DNA from: Streptomyces sp. R21
GTDB taxonomy: Bacteria > Actinomycetota > Actinomycetes > Streptomycetales > Streptomycetaceae
Reading direction: 5' to 3'
NCBI RefSeq assembly: GCF_041051975.1
Contig: NZ_CP163435.1
Location: 4,402,001 to 4,466,000 of the forward strand
Length of the DNA: 64,000 bases
Below the pieces are notes generated by a model. That model was not told where the DNA came from, ran no database searches, and worked only from the letters and a program-made list of their open reading frames with translations. The position numbers and the translations under genes are program-made. This document shows positions 50,266-57,595 of this stretch, piece by piece; position 1 is the stretch's first letter, and the number at the start of each line of letters is the position of its first letter.

Positions 50266-50754
50266 TCACAGTGACAGTCCCAGCGCCTCGCGGGCAGGTG
50301 CAGCTCCCAACTCGAACCACAGGAGCTTTCCGCCCCGCCCAAAGAGGTCGTCCCCGAGCGGGAAGGCGCCCCAGTTGTCCGCCCATCGCCGTACGAGGAG
50401 AAGCCCGCGTCCGCGCTCGGCCGGCTCCGGCACCGCGCTCAGCGGACCGCGTCGACCAGGAGGCTTGTCGAACGGGTCCGGAATGTTCGGGTCGGTGTCC
50501 CACACGCTGACGCGTACGCCGGGGGCGTCTTCGGCGCCGAGGGCGCGCAGGCGGAGGGCGGTGGGGCCGGGGGTGTGCAGGTAGGCGTTGGTGACGAGTT
50601 CGGACGTCAACAGCTCTGCGGTGTCGAGGAGTTCAGCCATCCCGTACGCCGGGAGTACGGCGCGCAGGGTCATGCGGGCGATGCGCGGGGTGCGGGGGTC
50701 ATGGGGCAGGTGAAGGGCGTACGACCAGGTGTGCGGCGGGGATACGGTGACCAT
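50266..50754 (-). CDS. RsbW-like HATPase (anti-sigma type ATP-binding protein)
   Basis: This 162-aa protein from ATG 50754 (MVTVSPPHTW) has AAGGAGG upstream. GHKL features are LLTSELVTNAYLHTPGP (N box), VSVWDTDPN and RGRGLLLVRRWADNWG. Small HATPases of this kind in streptomycetes accompany XRE-DUF5753 and DUF397 genes (AbaA/WhiJ-type clusters), as here. It probably acts as an anti-sigma kinase or decoy regulator. Confidence 0.87.
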   Translation of the reverse strand: MVTVSPPHTWSYALHLPHDPRTPRIARMTLRAVLPAYGMAELLDTAELLTSELVTNAYLHTPGPTALRLRALGAEDAPGVRVSVWDTDPNIPDPFDKPPGRRGPLSAVPEPAERGRGLLLVRRWADNWGAFPLGDDLFGRGGKLLWFELGAAPAREALGLSL

Positions 50755-50991
50755 GTCGCCTCCTTGGGGGCGGAGTTCGGTCCGCTCTTCTCCACGTCGA
50801 CCCGGCGGTGGCATGCCGTGCGCAATCGGCACGCGGTGCGCTTCCGGCTTACGGGGCAAGGGAGTTGGGCGGGGCGAGTAACACCGTAGGGCGTAGCGTG
50901 GTCTGCATTCCATGCAATGCAGGGAACGCAGACCCTATTCCCCCGTGTGGGGTACCTCTGCGACATTTGCACGGACGAGGAGAAGCAGCCG

Positions 50992-51846
50992 ATGCCCGAG
51001 CCGAGTTCCCTGCCGACGGTGCGTCGACGACGCCTCGGCATTGAACTGCGCCGACTACGCGAGCGCGCGGACCTGAGCGTCACCGAGGCGGCTGGGCTGC
51101 TGGGCGTCCCGCAGTCCCGCATCAGCAATATCGAGGCCGGGCGCTACGGAGTGAGCGGCGACCGAGTACGCGCCCTCGCAGGCCATTACGACTGCACCGA
51201 CAGCGCGCTGGTCGACGCCCTCGCGTCGATGACCGGCGAGCGGCGACGCGGCTGGTGGGAGGAGTACCGCGACATCCTCGCGCCGCGCATGCTGGACCTG
51301 ACCGAACTGGAGCACCATGCGACGCGGATGCGCGTCGCCCAGATCATCAACATCCCCGGCCTGCTCCAGACCAGCGCCCACGCACGAGCGCTCTTCGAGC
51401 AGACCGTCCCGCAGCTCAAGCCGCACGAGATCGAGCACCGGGTCTCCCACCGGGTGAAGCGCCAGGCCGTGCTCCACCGCGACCAGCCCGCGCCTTACAG
51501 GGCGGTCATTCATGAAGCAGCCCTGCGCATGCGCTTCGGCGACCGGGCCACGACCCGAGACCAGCTGGCCCACCTCATCGAGGTGAGCGACCTCGACCAC
51601 GTCACCCTGTCCGTCGTCCCCTTCGACAGCGGCCCCTTCCACACCTCGGGCCAGGGCGTCGACTACTTCCACGGACCTGTCCGGCAACTCGACACCGTCC
51701 AGATCGACACCGACCACGGCGGCGAACTCATCGACTCCCCCGCCCAGTTGGAGCGCTACCGCCTCGTCCTGGACCGTATGGAGACCGCCGCCCTCACCCC
51801 GGCCAAGTCCCGCGACTTCATCGCCCAACTCATCCAGGACTTCTAG
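50992..51846 (+). CDS. XRE-family regulator with DUF5753 (WhiJ-like)
   Basis: This 284-aa protein starts MPEPSSLPTVRRRRLGIEL. The HTH is SVTEAAGLLGVPQSRISNIE. The remainder is DUF5753 (RMRVAQIINIPGLLQTSAHA, DQLAHLIEVSDLDHVTLSVV, YFHGPVRQLDTVQID). These WhiJ-like proteins regulate development with a small DUF397 partner, which follows 12 nt downstream. Divergent from the HATPase gene. Confidence 0.9.
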   Translation: MPEPSSLPTVRRRRLGIELRRLRERADLSVTEAAGLLGVPQSRISNIEAGRYGVSGDRVRALAGHYDCTDSALVDALASMTGERRRGWWEEYRDILAPRMLDLTELEHHATRMRVAQIINIPGLLQTSAHARALFEQTVPQLKPHEIEHRVSHRVKRQAVLHRDQPAPYRAVIHEAALRMRFGDRATTRDQLAHLIEVSDLDHVTLSVVPFDSGPFHTSGQGVDYFHGPVRQLDTVQIDTDHGGELIDSPAQLERYRLVLDRMETAALTPAKSRDFIAQLIQDF

Positions 51847-51858
51847 GAAGCGCCCGCC

Positions 51859-52395
51859 ATGCCCGAACTCCACTGGCAGAAGTCGACGTACAGCCAGGAA
51901 GCCTCCTCCTGCGTCAACATCGCCACCGCCCCCGACGGAACGATCCGCCTCCGCGAGAGCGACGACCCGGAGGTCGCCCTCAGGACTACGCGCGCCCCGC
52001 TCAAGGGCCTCATAGCCGCAACCAAGGGCAGACCATGTGGTGAGGTAAGCAGGGCACCAAGCGTGGAGTGGGAAGTCGTTCTCCAGGAATACTCGCTGCC
52101 GCAGGCGCTGGAAAGCAGGTTTGCCGTGAGTCTGGCTCACCTGCTTCCGATCGCCCACAGAAATCCCGTGTTCCGGTCTCTGTATCCAGTGATTTCCATG
52201 TGGTCGCTGATCGTCACGGATTCCGCGACCGTGGAGGGCATGGTGGATGGACTCCCCGCCATCGCTGCCATGGACGGCGTGCACACGGTGCTGGCCTGGC
52301 CGTATCCGCAGGAGACCGTTCTCTTTCAGAGCACCGATCCCGCCGAGGCCGTGGAATTCACGGCCCGGCTGATCGAGGAGCAGCGCGCAGGGTGA
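51859..52395 (+). CDS. DUF397-domain protein with an unusual C-terminal extension
   Basis: The first 60 residues (MPELHWQKSTYSQEASSCVN to LKGLIAATKG) are a normal DUF397 partner protein. Family members usually stop there, at about 60 aa. This frame continues for about 118 more residues (RAPSVEWEVVLQEYSLPQAL, then VEGMVDGLPAIAAMDGVHTV) without homology I recognise. It may be a fusion by deletion or loss of a stop. Co-transcribed with the WhiJ-like gene. Confidence 0.75.
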   Translation: MPELHWQKSTYSQEASSCVNIATAPDGTIRLRESDDPEVALRTTRAPLKGLIAATKGRPCGEVSRAPSVEWEVVLQEYSLPQALESRFAVSLAHLLPIAHRNPVFRSLYPVISMWSLIVTDSATVEGMVDGLPAIAAMDGVHTVLAWPYPQETVLFQSTDPAEAVEFTARLIEEQRAG

Positions 52396-52691
52396 TCCGC
52401 GAGGGAGCGGGGGACCAAGGGAAGCCCGTCAGCCCCAACTCCCGGAAAATTCCTGGTCAGTGGGTGGCCCTGCCGTCACTGGGCATGGCGACACTCCGGA
52501 ACCGCTGGCCTTCCGTCCGGGGCACGAGTCGACGCGACGATCGACGGGCCGCGGCACGAGCCGCTGCTGTGGTGCGCGGTCGATCCGGCCACCCTGGGTG
52601 ACTGGCTGCGGCGGGCAGCCGTACTCCACCCAGGGGCCCTGCTGGGCATCAGGACGCCTGAGCGTCCCTGACCCACACCACGCAGAACGGC
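52396..52691 (+). other. non-coding stretch with argS 3'-end remnant
   Basis: There is no confident gene. The plus strand frame ending at TGA 52672 reads DWLRRAAVLHPGALLGIRTP then ERP, whose last 15 residues align with the argS C-terminus (LHQGMGLLGIRTPERL) apart from one residue gap and a few changes. The sequence before 52600 shows no argS similarity. Confidence 0.6.
52648..52664 (+). repeat. argS-end direct repeat, right copy
   Basis: It shares the 17-bp core ATCAGGACGCCTGAGCG with 49528-49544, in direct orientation 3,120 bp away, with diverged flanks. Confidence 0.75.
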
Positions 52692-52733
52692 ACCGTGGCC
52701 CGTCCCCTCCTCAAGGAGCGGACGGGCCACGGT
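52692..52733. terminator. bidirectional terminator
   Basis: A 14-bp perfect stem (ACCGTGGCCCGTCC with its complement) encloses a 14-nt loop. It separates the block ending near 52672 from the convergent peptidoglycan-binding gene. Confidence 0.8.
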
Positions 52734-52756
52734 CGTTGATGCGGTCTATCGGTCGA

Positions 52757-53215
52757 TCAGGTGGCCGGGTTGCCGTTGGCGAACCGCTTGAACGCCGCCT
52801 GGGTGCCCGATCCGGCGATGCCGTCGATGTCGCCCGCGTAGCCGTAGCTGCCCTGGAGCAGGCGCTGCAGGGCCTTGATCGTGTTGGGGCCGACGATCCC
52901 GTCGATGGAGTCGTTGTAGCCCCAGTACTTCTGGAGGCAGCGCTGGAAGGCCTTCCAGCTGTTCGTGCCCAGCTGGCCGTCGGCGCCGTCGGTGTAACCC
53001 CAGTACTGGTTCAGCCAGTTCTGGACCTTCTTGGCCTCGTCGGTGCTCAGGCCGAGGTTGTTGACCGACTGGATGGAAGCGTGGGAGGCCACCACGGACT
53101 TCGAGGCGGGCGCGGTCGCCGCGAAGCTCGCGCTCGCGGTCGCCAGGCTTCCGGCGGCGATCCCGACGACGGCGGTGAGGCTGACGAGGGTCCTCGTCAG
53201 AGTGTTCGAGCGCAT
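52757..53215 (-). CDS. secreted peptidoglycan-binding-repeat protein
   Basis: This 152-aa protein from ATG 53215 has a signal peptide (MRSNTLTRTLVSLTAVVGIA ... SFAA). Three repeats follow of the type W/YGY-x-D-G-x-x-G-x-x-T-x-x-A-x-x-x-x-Q (NQYWGYTDGADGQLG, KYWGYNDSIDGIVG, GSYGYAGDIDGIAG), the PG_binding_1 pattern. No catalytic domain is attached, so it is probably a wall-binding or spore-coat-like protein. It is divergent from a regulator whose exterior domain is of the same family. Confidence 0.87.
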   Translation of the reverse strand: MRSNTLTRTLVSLTAVVGIAAGSLATASASFAATAPASKSVVASHASIQSVNNLGLSTDEAKKVQNWLNQYWGYTDGADGQLGTNSWKAFQRCLQKYWGYNDSIDGIVGPNTIKALQRLLQGSYGYAGDIDGIAGSGTQAAFKRFANGNPAT

Positions 53216-53556
53216 GGGCTTCCCTTTCGGGTCGTGAGTGCAGGTCGTGAATGCGGGTCTCAAGTGCGACACCCGGCCGTTCCGCCGGGCTGACGACAAG
53301 AGCGTGCGGTGTGGGCGGCGAGAGTTTCCAGAGTTGCCCGGCAAGTGACGCCATCGCGGGACATCCCACCCTCTGACCTGCGAGGACGCGGCCCGAGGGG
53401 ACGGTGCCGTGGGACGGCCGACAGGGGTGGCGAGACGGGGCGGTGATCGATTTCTCACCTCCTGGGGAACCCCGTTCCGGTGCAGAACGATCACTGCTGA
53501 TGCAGAATGCGACGGGGCACGGGGCCGCTGACCACGGCCACGCGAGTGGGGGGAAC
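53216..53556. other. 341-nt divergent promoter region with TGCAGAA direct repeat
   Basis: No gene is seen. TGCAGAA occurs at 53481 and 53501, exactly 20 bp apart (two helical turns), upstream of the HTH-TM gene at 53557. It is a candidate binding site for that regulator or another. Confidence 0.5.
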
Positions 53557-54354
53557 ATGTCGCGTTGGAAAGCTCTGCCCGCGGAACTCGATCCGCGAGT
53601 ACGGCAGTTGCTGGTGCGCCTGCGCCGGCTGAAGGACCACAGCGGGCTGAGCCTGGGCCAGTTGGCGGCGAAAACGGGGTACAGCCCGAAGTCGTGGGAG
53701 CGGTATCTGGGCGGCATGTCGCTGCCGCCCAGGGAGGCCGTGGAGGCGATGGCCCGGATCACCGGCGACGACCCGACCCGCTTGCTCGTACTGCACGAAG
53801 TCGCGGCGGAGGCCTGGGCGGAGAGACGCGCGGCTCCTGAGGCGACGGAGCCGGAGGTCCTGTTGACGGGGCCCGAGAGCGCGGCGCCTCCCGTTGCCGG
53901 GCCCGGGCGTTCGCTGCGCATCGCGCTCGTGGCAGGGGCCGTGGCAATGGTGCTGGCCGTTGTCTCGGCGGTCCTCCTGGCCATACGGCTCCAGGGCGGC
54001 GGCGAGGAAGAGGCGGCGGCTCCGCGTGCGTCGTCCGCCGCGTCGGCATCGGCGTCGAGGTCGGAACCCGATCCCGGGCCGCCGACGTACACCTGCCGCA
54101 TGGAGCGGATCGACGGCCGTTGGTACACGGGCAACAGCCGTACCCAGGACGCCGTTCTGACGGTCGGCCTTGCCGGGCCGAAGGTCGCCGAGGCGCAGTG
54201 CCTGCTGCTGCGCAGGGCGGGCGTCTCGCCGGGCGGTGTCGACGGGATCTTCGGTCCGATGACGCAAAGCGCGGTCAAGCAGGTGCAGAGGCGGGCCGGT
54301 CTGGTCGTGGACGGCGTCACCGGGCCGCACACGTGGAAAGTCCTTCGGGGATGA
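53557..54354 (+). CDS. membrane-anchored HTH protein with extracellular peptidoglycan-binding domain
   Basis: This 265-aa protein from ATG 53557 (MSRWKALPAELDP) has GGGGGGAA upstream. The cytoplasmic XRE-like HTH is LSLGQLAAKTGYSPKSWERY. One TM helix follows (LRIALVAGAVAMVLAVVSAV) and a Ser/Ala linker. The exterior C-terminus is PG_binding_1 (AQCLLLRRAGVSPGGVDGIF to GLVVDGVTGPHTW). The shape suggests a one-component sensor of cell wall state. It overlaps the next gene by ATGA and is divergent from a secreted protein of the same wall-binding family. Confidence 0.87.
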   Translation: MSRWKALPAELDPRVRQLLVRLRRLKDHSGLSLGQLAAKTGYSPKSWERYLGGMSLPPREAVEAMARITGDDPTRLLVLHEVAAEAWAERRAAPEATEPEVLLTGPESAAPPVAGPGRSLRIALVAGAVAMVLAVVSAVLLAIRLQGGGEEEAAAPRASSAASASASRSEPDPGPPTYTCRMERIDGRWYTGNSRTQDAVLTVGLAGPKVAEAQCLLLRRAGVSPGGVDGIFGPMTQSAVKQVQRRAGLVVDGVTGPHTWKVLRG

Positions 54355-55265
54355 CGCCGTCGCCGGAACGCGCACGACTGGCGGCCGCGCTGCGTGAGTT
54401 GAGGGCCCGCACGGGCCTGAGCATGGCCGCTCTCGCGGACAGGACCTCGTCGAGCAAGTCGTCCTGGGAGCGCTACCTCAACGGCAAGACGCTGCCGCCG
54501 CGCCCGGCGGTGCAGGAGCTGTGCCGTCTCGCCGACGAACCGGACGCGCGGTGTCTGGCGCTGTGGGAGAGAGCGGAGTCGGAGTGGAGCGGGCGCGCGG
54601 CGGAAGTGCCGGAAGTGCGGCATACGGGCACGCGCCCCCCGGAGCCGCATCCGAAGCAGCGTCCAGAGCCGGTGCCGCGCCCGGAGCCGGATCCGACCTC
54701 GCCTCCCGGTCACCGGGGCGTGGCAGCGGTAGCAGTGCTCGCATCGGTGTGCGCGGTGGCCGTCGGAGGCGTGACGGTGGGCCTCTTCCTGCTGCCCCGC
54801 GAGTCCGCCGAACCACGCACCTACGCCCTCTCGTCCTCGGCCGCCGACGGACCGCACTGCCGAGGAGCCGCCTGCGAGGGCAAGAGCCCGATCCGCATGG
54901 TCTGCGCCGCAGGCCCGGACAGTGTCGCCTCGTACCACACGGCCACCGGAGCCCGGATGGAGCTGCGCCACAGTAAGGAGTGCGGAACCAGTTGGGCACG
55001 GATGTGGGGCACGCGGATCGGCGACCGAATAGAGATGACGACCGTGGACGGCCGCAAAATCCGTAACAGCCACACCAGTCGTAGCGCCGAGGTCAAGAAC
55101 GACGTGGACGCGGAGTCCTACGTCTACACCCCCATGACCGCGACCCGCCCCGGAACCGTCATCCGGGCCTGTTTCCGTCCCGCGTCGGGTGGCGAGAAGG
55201 AGTGCTTCGACGGCCGCGTGGGCCAGGGGCATCAGGAGCCGTCGGCGAACTCGCGGAGGCAGTGA
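54351..55265 (+). CDS. membrane-anchored HTH protein with DUF2690 exterior domain
   Basis: This 304-aa protein from ATG 54351 is translationally coupled to the previous gene. The HTH is LSMAALADRTSSSKSSWERY, strikingly similar to that of its neighbour. A Pro-rich linker and one TM helix (VAAVAVLASVCAVAVGGVTV) follow, then a Cys-rich DUF2690 domain (CRGAACEGKSPIRMVC, RHSKECGTSWARMWG). The pair looks like a duplicated regulator with different exterior sensors. Confidence 0.87.
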   Translation: MTPSPERARLAAALRELRARTGLSMAALADRTSSSKSSWERYLNGKTLPPRPAVQELCRLADEPDARCLALWERAESEWSGRAAEVPEVRHTGTRPPEPHPKQRPEPVPRPEPDPTSPPGHRGVAAVAVLASVCAVAVGGVTVGLFLLPRESAEPRTYALSSSAADGPHCRGAACEGKSPIRMVCAAGPDSVASYHTATGARMELRHSKECGTSWARMWGTRIGDRIEMTTVDGRKIRNSHTSRSAEVKNDVDAESYVYTPMTATRPGTVIRACFRPASGGEKECFDGRVGQGHQEPSANSRRQ

Positions 55266-55304
55266 CGGCCGGGCCGGCGCCCGTCAATCGGGACGGCCGC
55301 CCTT

Positions 55305-56513
55305 CTAGCCGCGCAGCCCCTCCCTCAGCCGCCGCAGCCCCTCCCCGATCTCCTCCGGCGTCTGCGTGACGAAGCACAGCCGCAGGGTCGCCGGGTCCGG
55401 GGTGCCGGCGTAGAACGGTGCGCCGGGGACGTACGCCACGTTGTGCCCGACCACTTGCGGCAGCAGTGCCGTGGTGTCGTACGAAGTCGGCAGCCGGGCC
55501 CAGAGGAACATGCCGCCCTCGGGCCGGTTCCACGTCGAGCCCTCCGGGAGCGCGTCGCCGATTCCGGTGAGCATGGCGTCGCGCCGCTTCCGGTAGACGG
55601 CCGCGACCCGCGTCACGTGCCCATCCAAGTCACGGTCGGCCAGGTAGCGTGCGGCGGCGAGCTGGTTGACGGTGGGGGTGTGCAGGTCGGCGGCCTGCTT
55701 GGCGACCGCGCAGGCGCGGCGGAGCGCGGCGGGGGCGCGCAGCCAGCCGAGGCGCATCCCGGGGGCCATCACCTTGGAGAAGGAGCCGAGGAGCACGGTG
55801 CGGTCCTCGGCGCCTTCGTAGGAGGCGATCCACGGCACCCGCTCGCCCTCGAAGCGGAGTTCGCCGTACGGGTCGTCCTCGACGATCCACAGCCCTCGCC
55901 GGGCCGCGACGGCCGCGACGGCGGCCCGCCGCTCGCCCGGCAGGGTGCGGCCGGTGGGGTTCTGGAAGGTCGGCACGGTGTAGAGCAGCTTGGGGCGTTC
56001 GCGCGCCACGAGTTCGTCGAGGGCGCCCGGGTCCATGCCGTCGTCGTCGCCGGGTACGGCCACGACGCGCGCCCCGGCGAACGCGAAGGCCTGAAGTGCC
56101 GCCAGATAGCAGGGGCTTTCGACGAGGACGGTGTCGCCGGGGTCGATCAGGGCGGTGGCGAGGAGCGACAGCGCCTGCTGCGAGCCGGTGGTGACGAGCA
56201 GGTCGTCGGCCCCGGTGGCCAGGCCCCGGGCGCCGTACCGCTCGGCGAGGGCGGTCCGCAGCACGGGCTCGCCCTCGGTCGTCGCGTACTGGAGCGCCCG
56301 CCGGGGAACGTCGGCGAGGACGTCCCGGTAGGCGGCGGCGATCCCCGCCACGTCGAACAGCTCGGGCGCGGGCAGCCCGCCCGCGAAGTTGATCACCTCG
56401 GGCCGCGCGGTCACCGCCAGGATGTCCCGCACCGGCGAGCCGCCGATCGTGGTGGCCCGTCCGGCGAGCGGCGGCACGGGCGAACTTGCGGTCACGGGGT
56501 CGGCGACGCTCAC
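55305..56513 (-). CDS. PLP-dependent aminotransferase (class I/II, 2-aminoadipate type)
   Basis: This 402-aa protein from GTG 56513 (SVADPVTASS) has AAGGAG upstream. Fold type I signatures are INFAGGLPAPELFD, TGSQQALSLLATALIDPGD, FQNPTGRTLP, VEDDPYGELRF with the pyridine-N Asp, and GSFSKVMAPGMRLGW with Lys247 as Schiff base. It resembles LysN/MocR-type aminotransferases for aromatic or aminoadipate substrates. It lacks the GntR domain of MocR regulators. Divergent from the phosphotransferase at 56622. Confidence 0.92.
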   Translation of the reverse strand: MSVADPVTASSPVPPLAGRATTIGGSPVRDILAVTARPEVINFAGGLPAPELFDVAGIAAAYRDVLADVPRRALQYATTEGEPVLRTALAERYGARGLATGADDLLVTTGSQQALSLLATALIDPGDTVLVESPCYLAALQAFAFAGARVVAVPGDDDGMDPGALDELVARERPKLLYTVPTFQNPTGRTLPGERRAAVAAVAARRGLWIVEDDPYGELRFEGERVPWIASYEGAEDRTVLLGSFSKVMAPGMRLGWLRAPAALRRACAVAKQAADLHTPTVNQLAAARYLADRDLDGHVTRVAAVYRKRRDAMLTGIGDALPEGSTWNRPEGGMFLWARLPTSYDTTALLPQVVGHNVAYVPGAPFYAGTPDPATLRLCFVTQTPEEIGEGLRRLREGLRG

Positions 56514-56621
56514 GGCGGGCTCCTTCGGCTGCGGCTCTGGGCAGTTGTTCGTATCGCGTGTTCGTATCGCGCAGCCTAAAACCCTTTGATCGCCTGCGGA
56601 GGGGCTGTCTACGGTGCGGAC

Positions 56622-57560
56622 ATGCTGCCCCGCCTGGACACCGACGCCGAATGGGACGAGGCCTCCTCGGACGAAGCCGCGCTGCGGCCGGGAGTCAAGG
56701 ACCTCTGCGCCCGACTCGGGCTGGCGGACGCAGAGTTGACCCGCTTCCCGGCGGGTTCGCTGCCGGTGTACGCCGTCGGCGCCGAGCACGTGCTGAAGCT
56801 GTTCCCCGGCGTGTACGCGCAGGACGGTGTCCGTGAGGCGCGGGTCCTGTCCCACCTGGAGGGCCGCCTGCCGGTGCCCGCCCCGCAGGTCCGCGCGGCA
56901 GGCCCGTACGAGAACGGCTGGCACTACGTCCTGATGTCCCGCATCGCGGGCGAGGACCTCGCCGTGGCGTGGCCGCGCGTCCCCGCCGCCGCCCGCGACC
57001 GGATCGCCACGGAGGCCGGCGCGACCCTGGCCGCCCTGCACGCGCTCGACCCGGCCCCGCTCGCCGACGTCGTGGGCCCGCCCGACTGGGACACGTTCCT
57101 CGACAAGCAGCGATCGGGCGTGGCGGAGCGGCAGCGCGAACTCGGCCTCGCACAGGAGTGGTTGGAGCAGATCCCGGAGTACCTGAACTCCGCGCCACTC
57201 CTCACCTCCGCCGAACGCGTGCTGCTGCACACGGAGTTCATGCGTGAACACCTGATCACGGACCCGTCCGACGACTGGCGCCTGACGGGCCTCATCGACT
57301 TCGAACCGGCGATGACCGGCGACCGCGCCTACGACTTCGTGGCGGTCGGCCTGTTCGTGACGAAGGGCGACCCGCGCCTGCTGACCCGCTTCTACGAGGC
57401 GTACGGCCGCGCCCCCTACCCCCCGCACACCCTCCTCGCGTACACACTGCTGCACGTCTACAGCAACCTGCCGCGCTACCTGAAGGCCATGCCGGTCCCA
57501 CCGGAAGCACGGCTGGACGTCCTCGCCGACACCTGGTTCGGAACGGAAACCGGCCGCTAG
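56622..57560 (+). CDS. APH-family phosphotransferase with altered catalytic loop
   Basis: This 312-aa protein from ATG 56622 (MLPRLDTDAEWDE) has TACGGT ending 6 nt upstream (leaderless). The kinase-like fold is seen in AEHVLKLFPGVY, WHYVLMSRIAGEDLA and GLIDFEPAMTGDRAYDF. Where most aminoglycoside phosphotransferases have H-G-D-x-x-x-x-N, this reads HTEFMREHL, so the catalytic Asp is Glu and the Asn is His. It may phosphorylate a different small molecule. Function is open. Confidence 0.85.
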   Translation: MLPRLDTDAEWDEASSDEAALRPGVKDLCARLGLADAELTRFPAGSLPVYAVGAEHVLKLFPGVYAQDGVREARVLSHLEGRLPVPAPQVRAAGPYENGWHYVLMSRIAGEDLAVAWPRVPAAARDRIATEAGATLAALHALDPAPLADVVGPPDWDTFLDKQRSGVAERQRELGLAQEWLEQIPEYLNSAPLLTSAERVLLHTEFMREHLITDPSDDWRLTGLIDFEPAMTGDRAYDFVAVGLFVTKGDPRLLTRFYEAYGRAPYPPHTLLAYTLLHVYSNLPRYLKAMPVPPEARLDVLADTWFGTETGR

Positions 57561-57595
57561 GGCCTGCCCGGCGGAGCATGCCGGCCAGGCCCTAG
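57557..57595. terminator. bidirectional terminator carrying both stop codons
   Basis: CTAGGGCCTG-C-CCGGC pairs with GCCGG-C-CAGGCCCTAG around GGAGCAT. The terminal CTAG on each arm supplies the TAG stop of the phosphotransferase (plus strand) and of the HTH-TM gene (minus strand). Confidence 0.85.

Noticed and set aside
49552..52691. Complete integrative element at argS
   Set aside because: No integrase, excisionase, replication or transfer gene is present and the right-hand copy is diverged. Only the repeat itself is reported.
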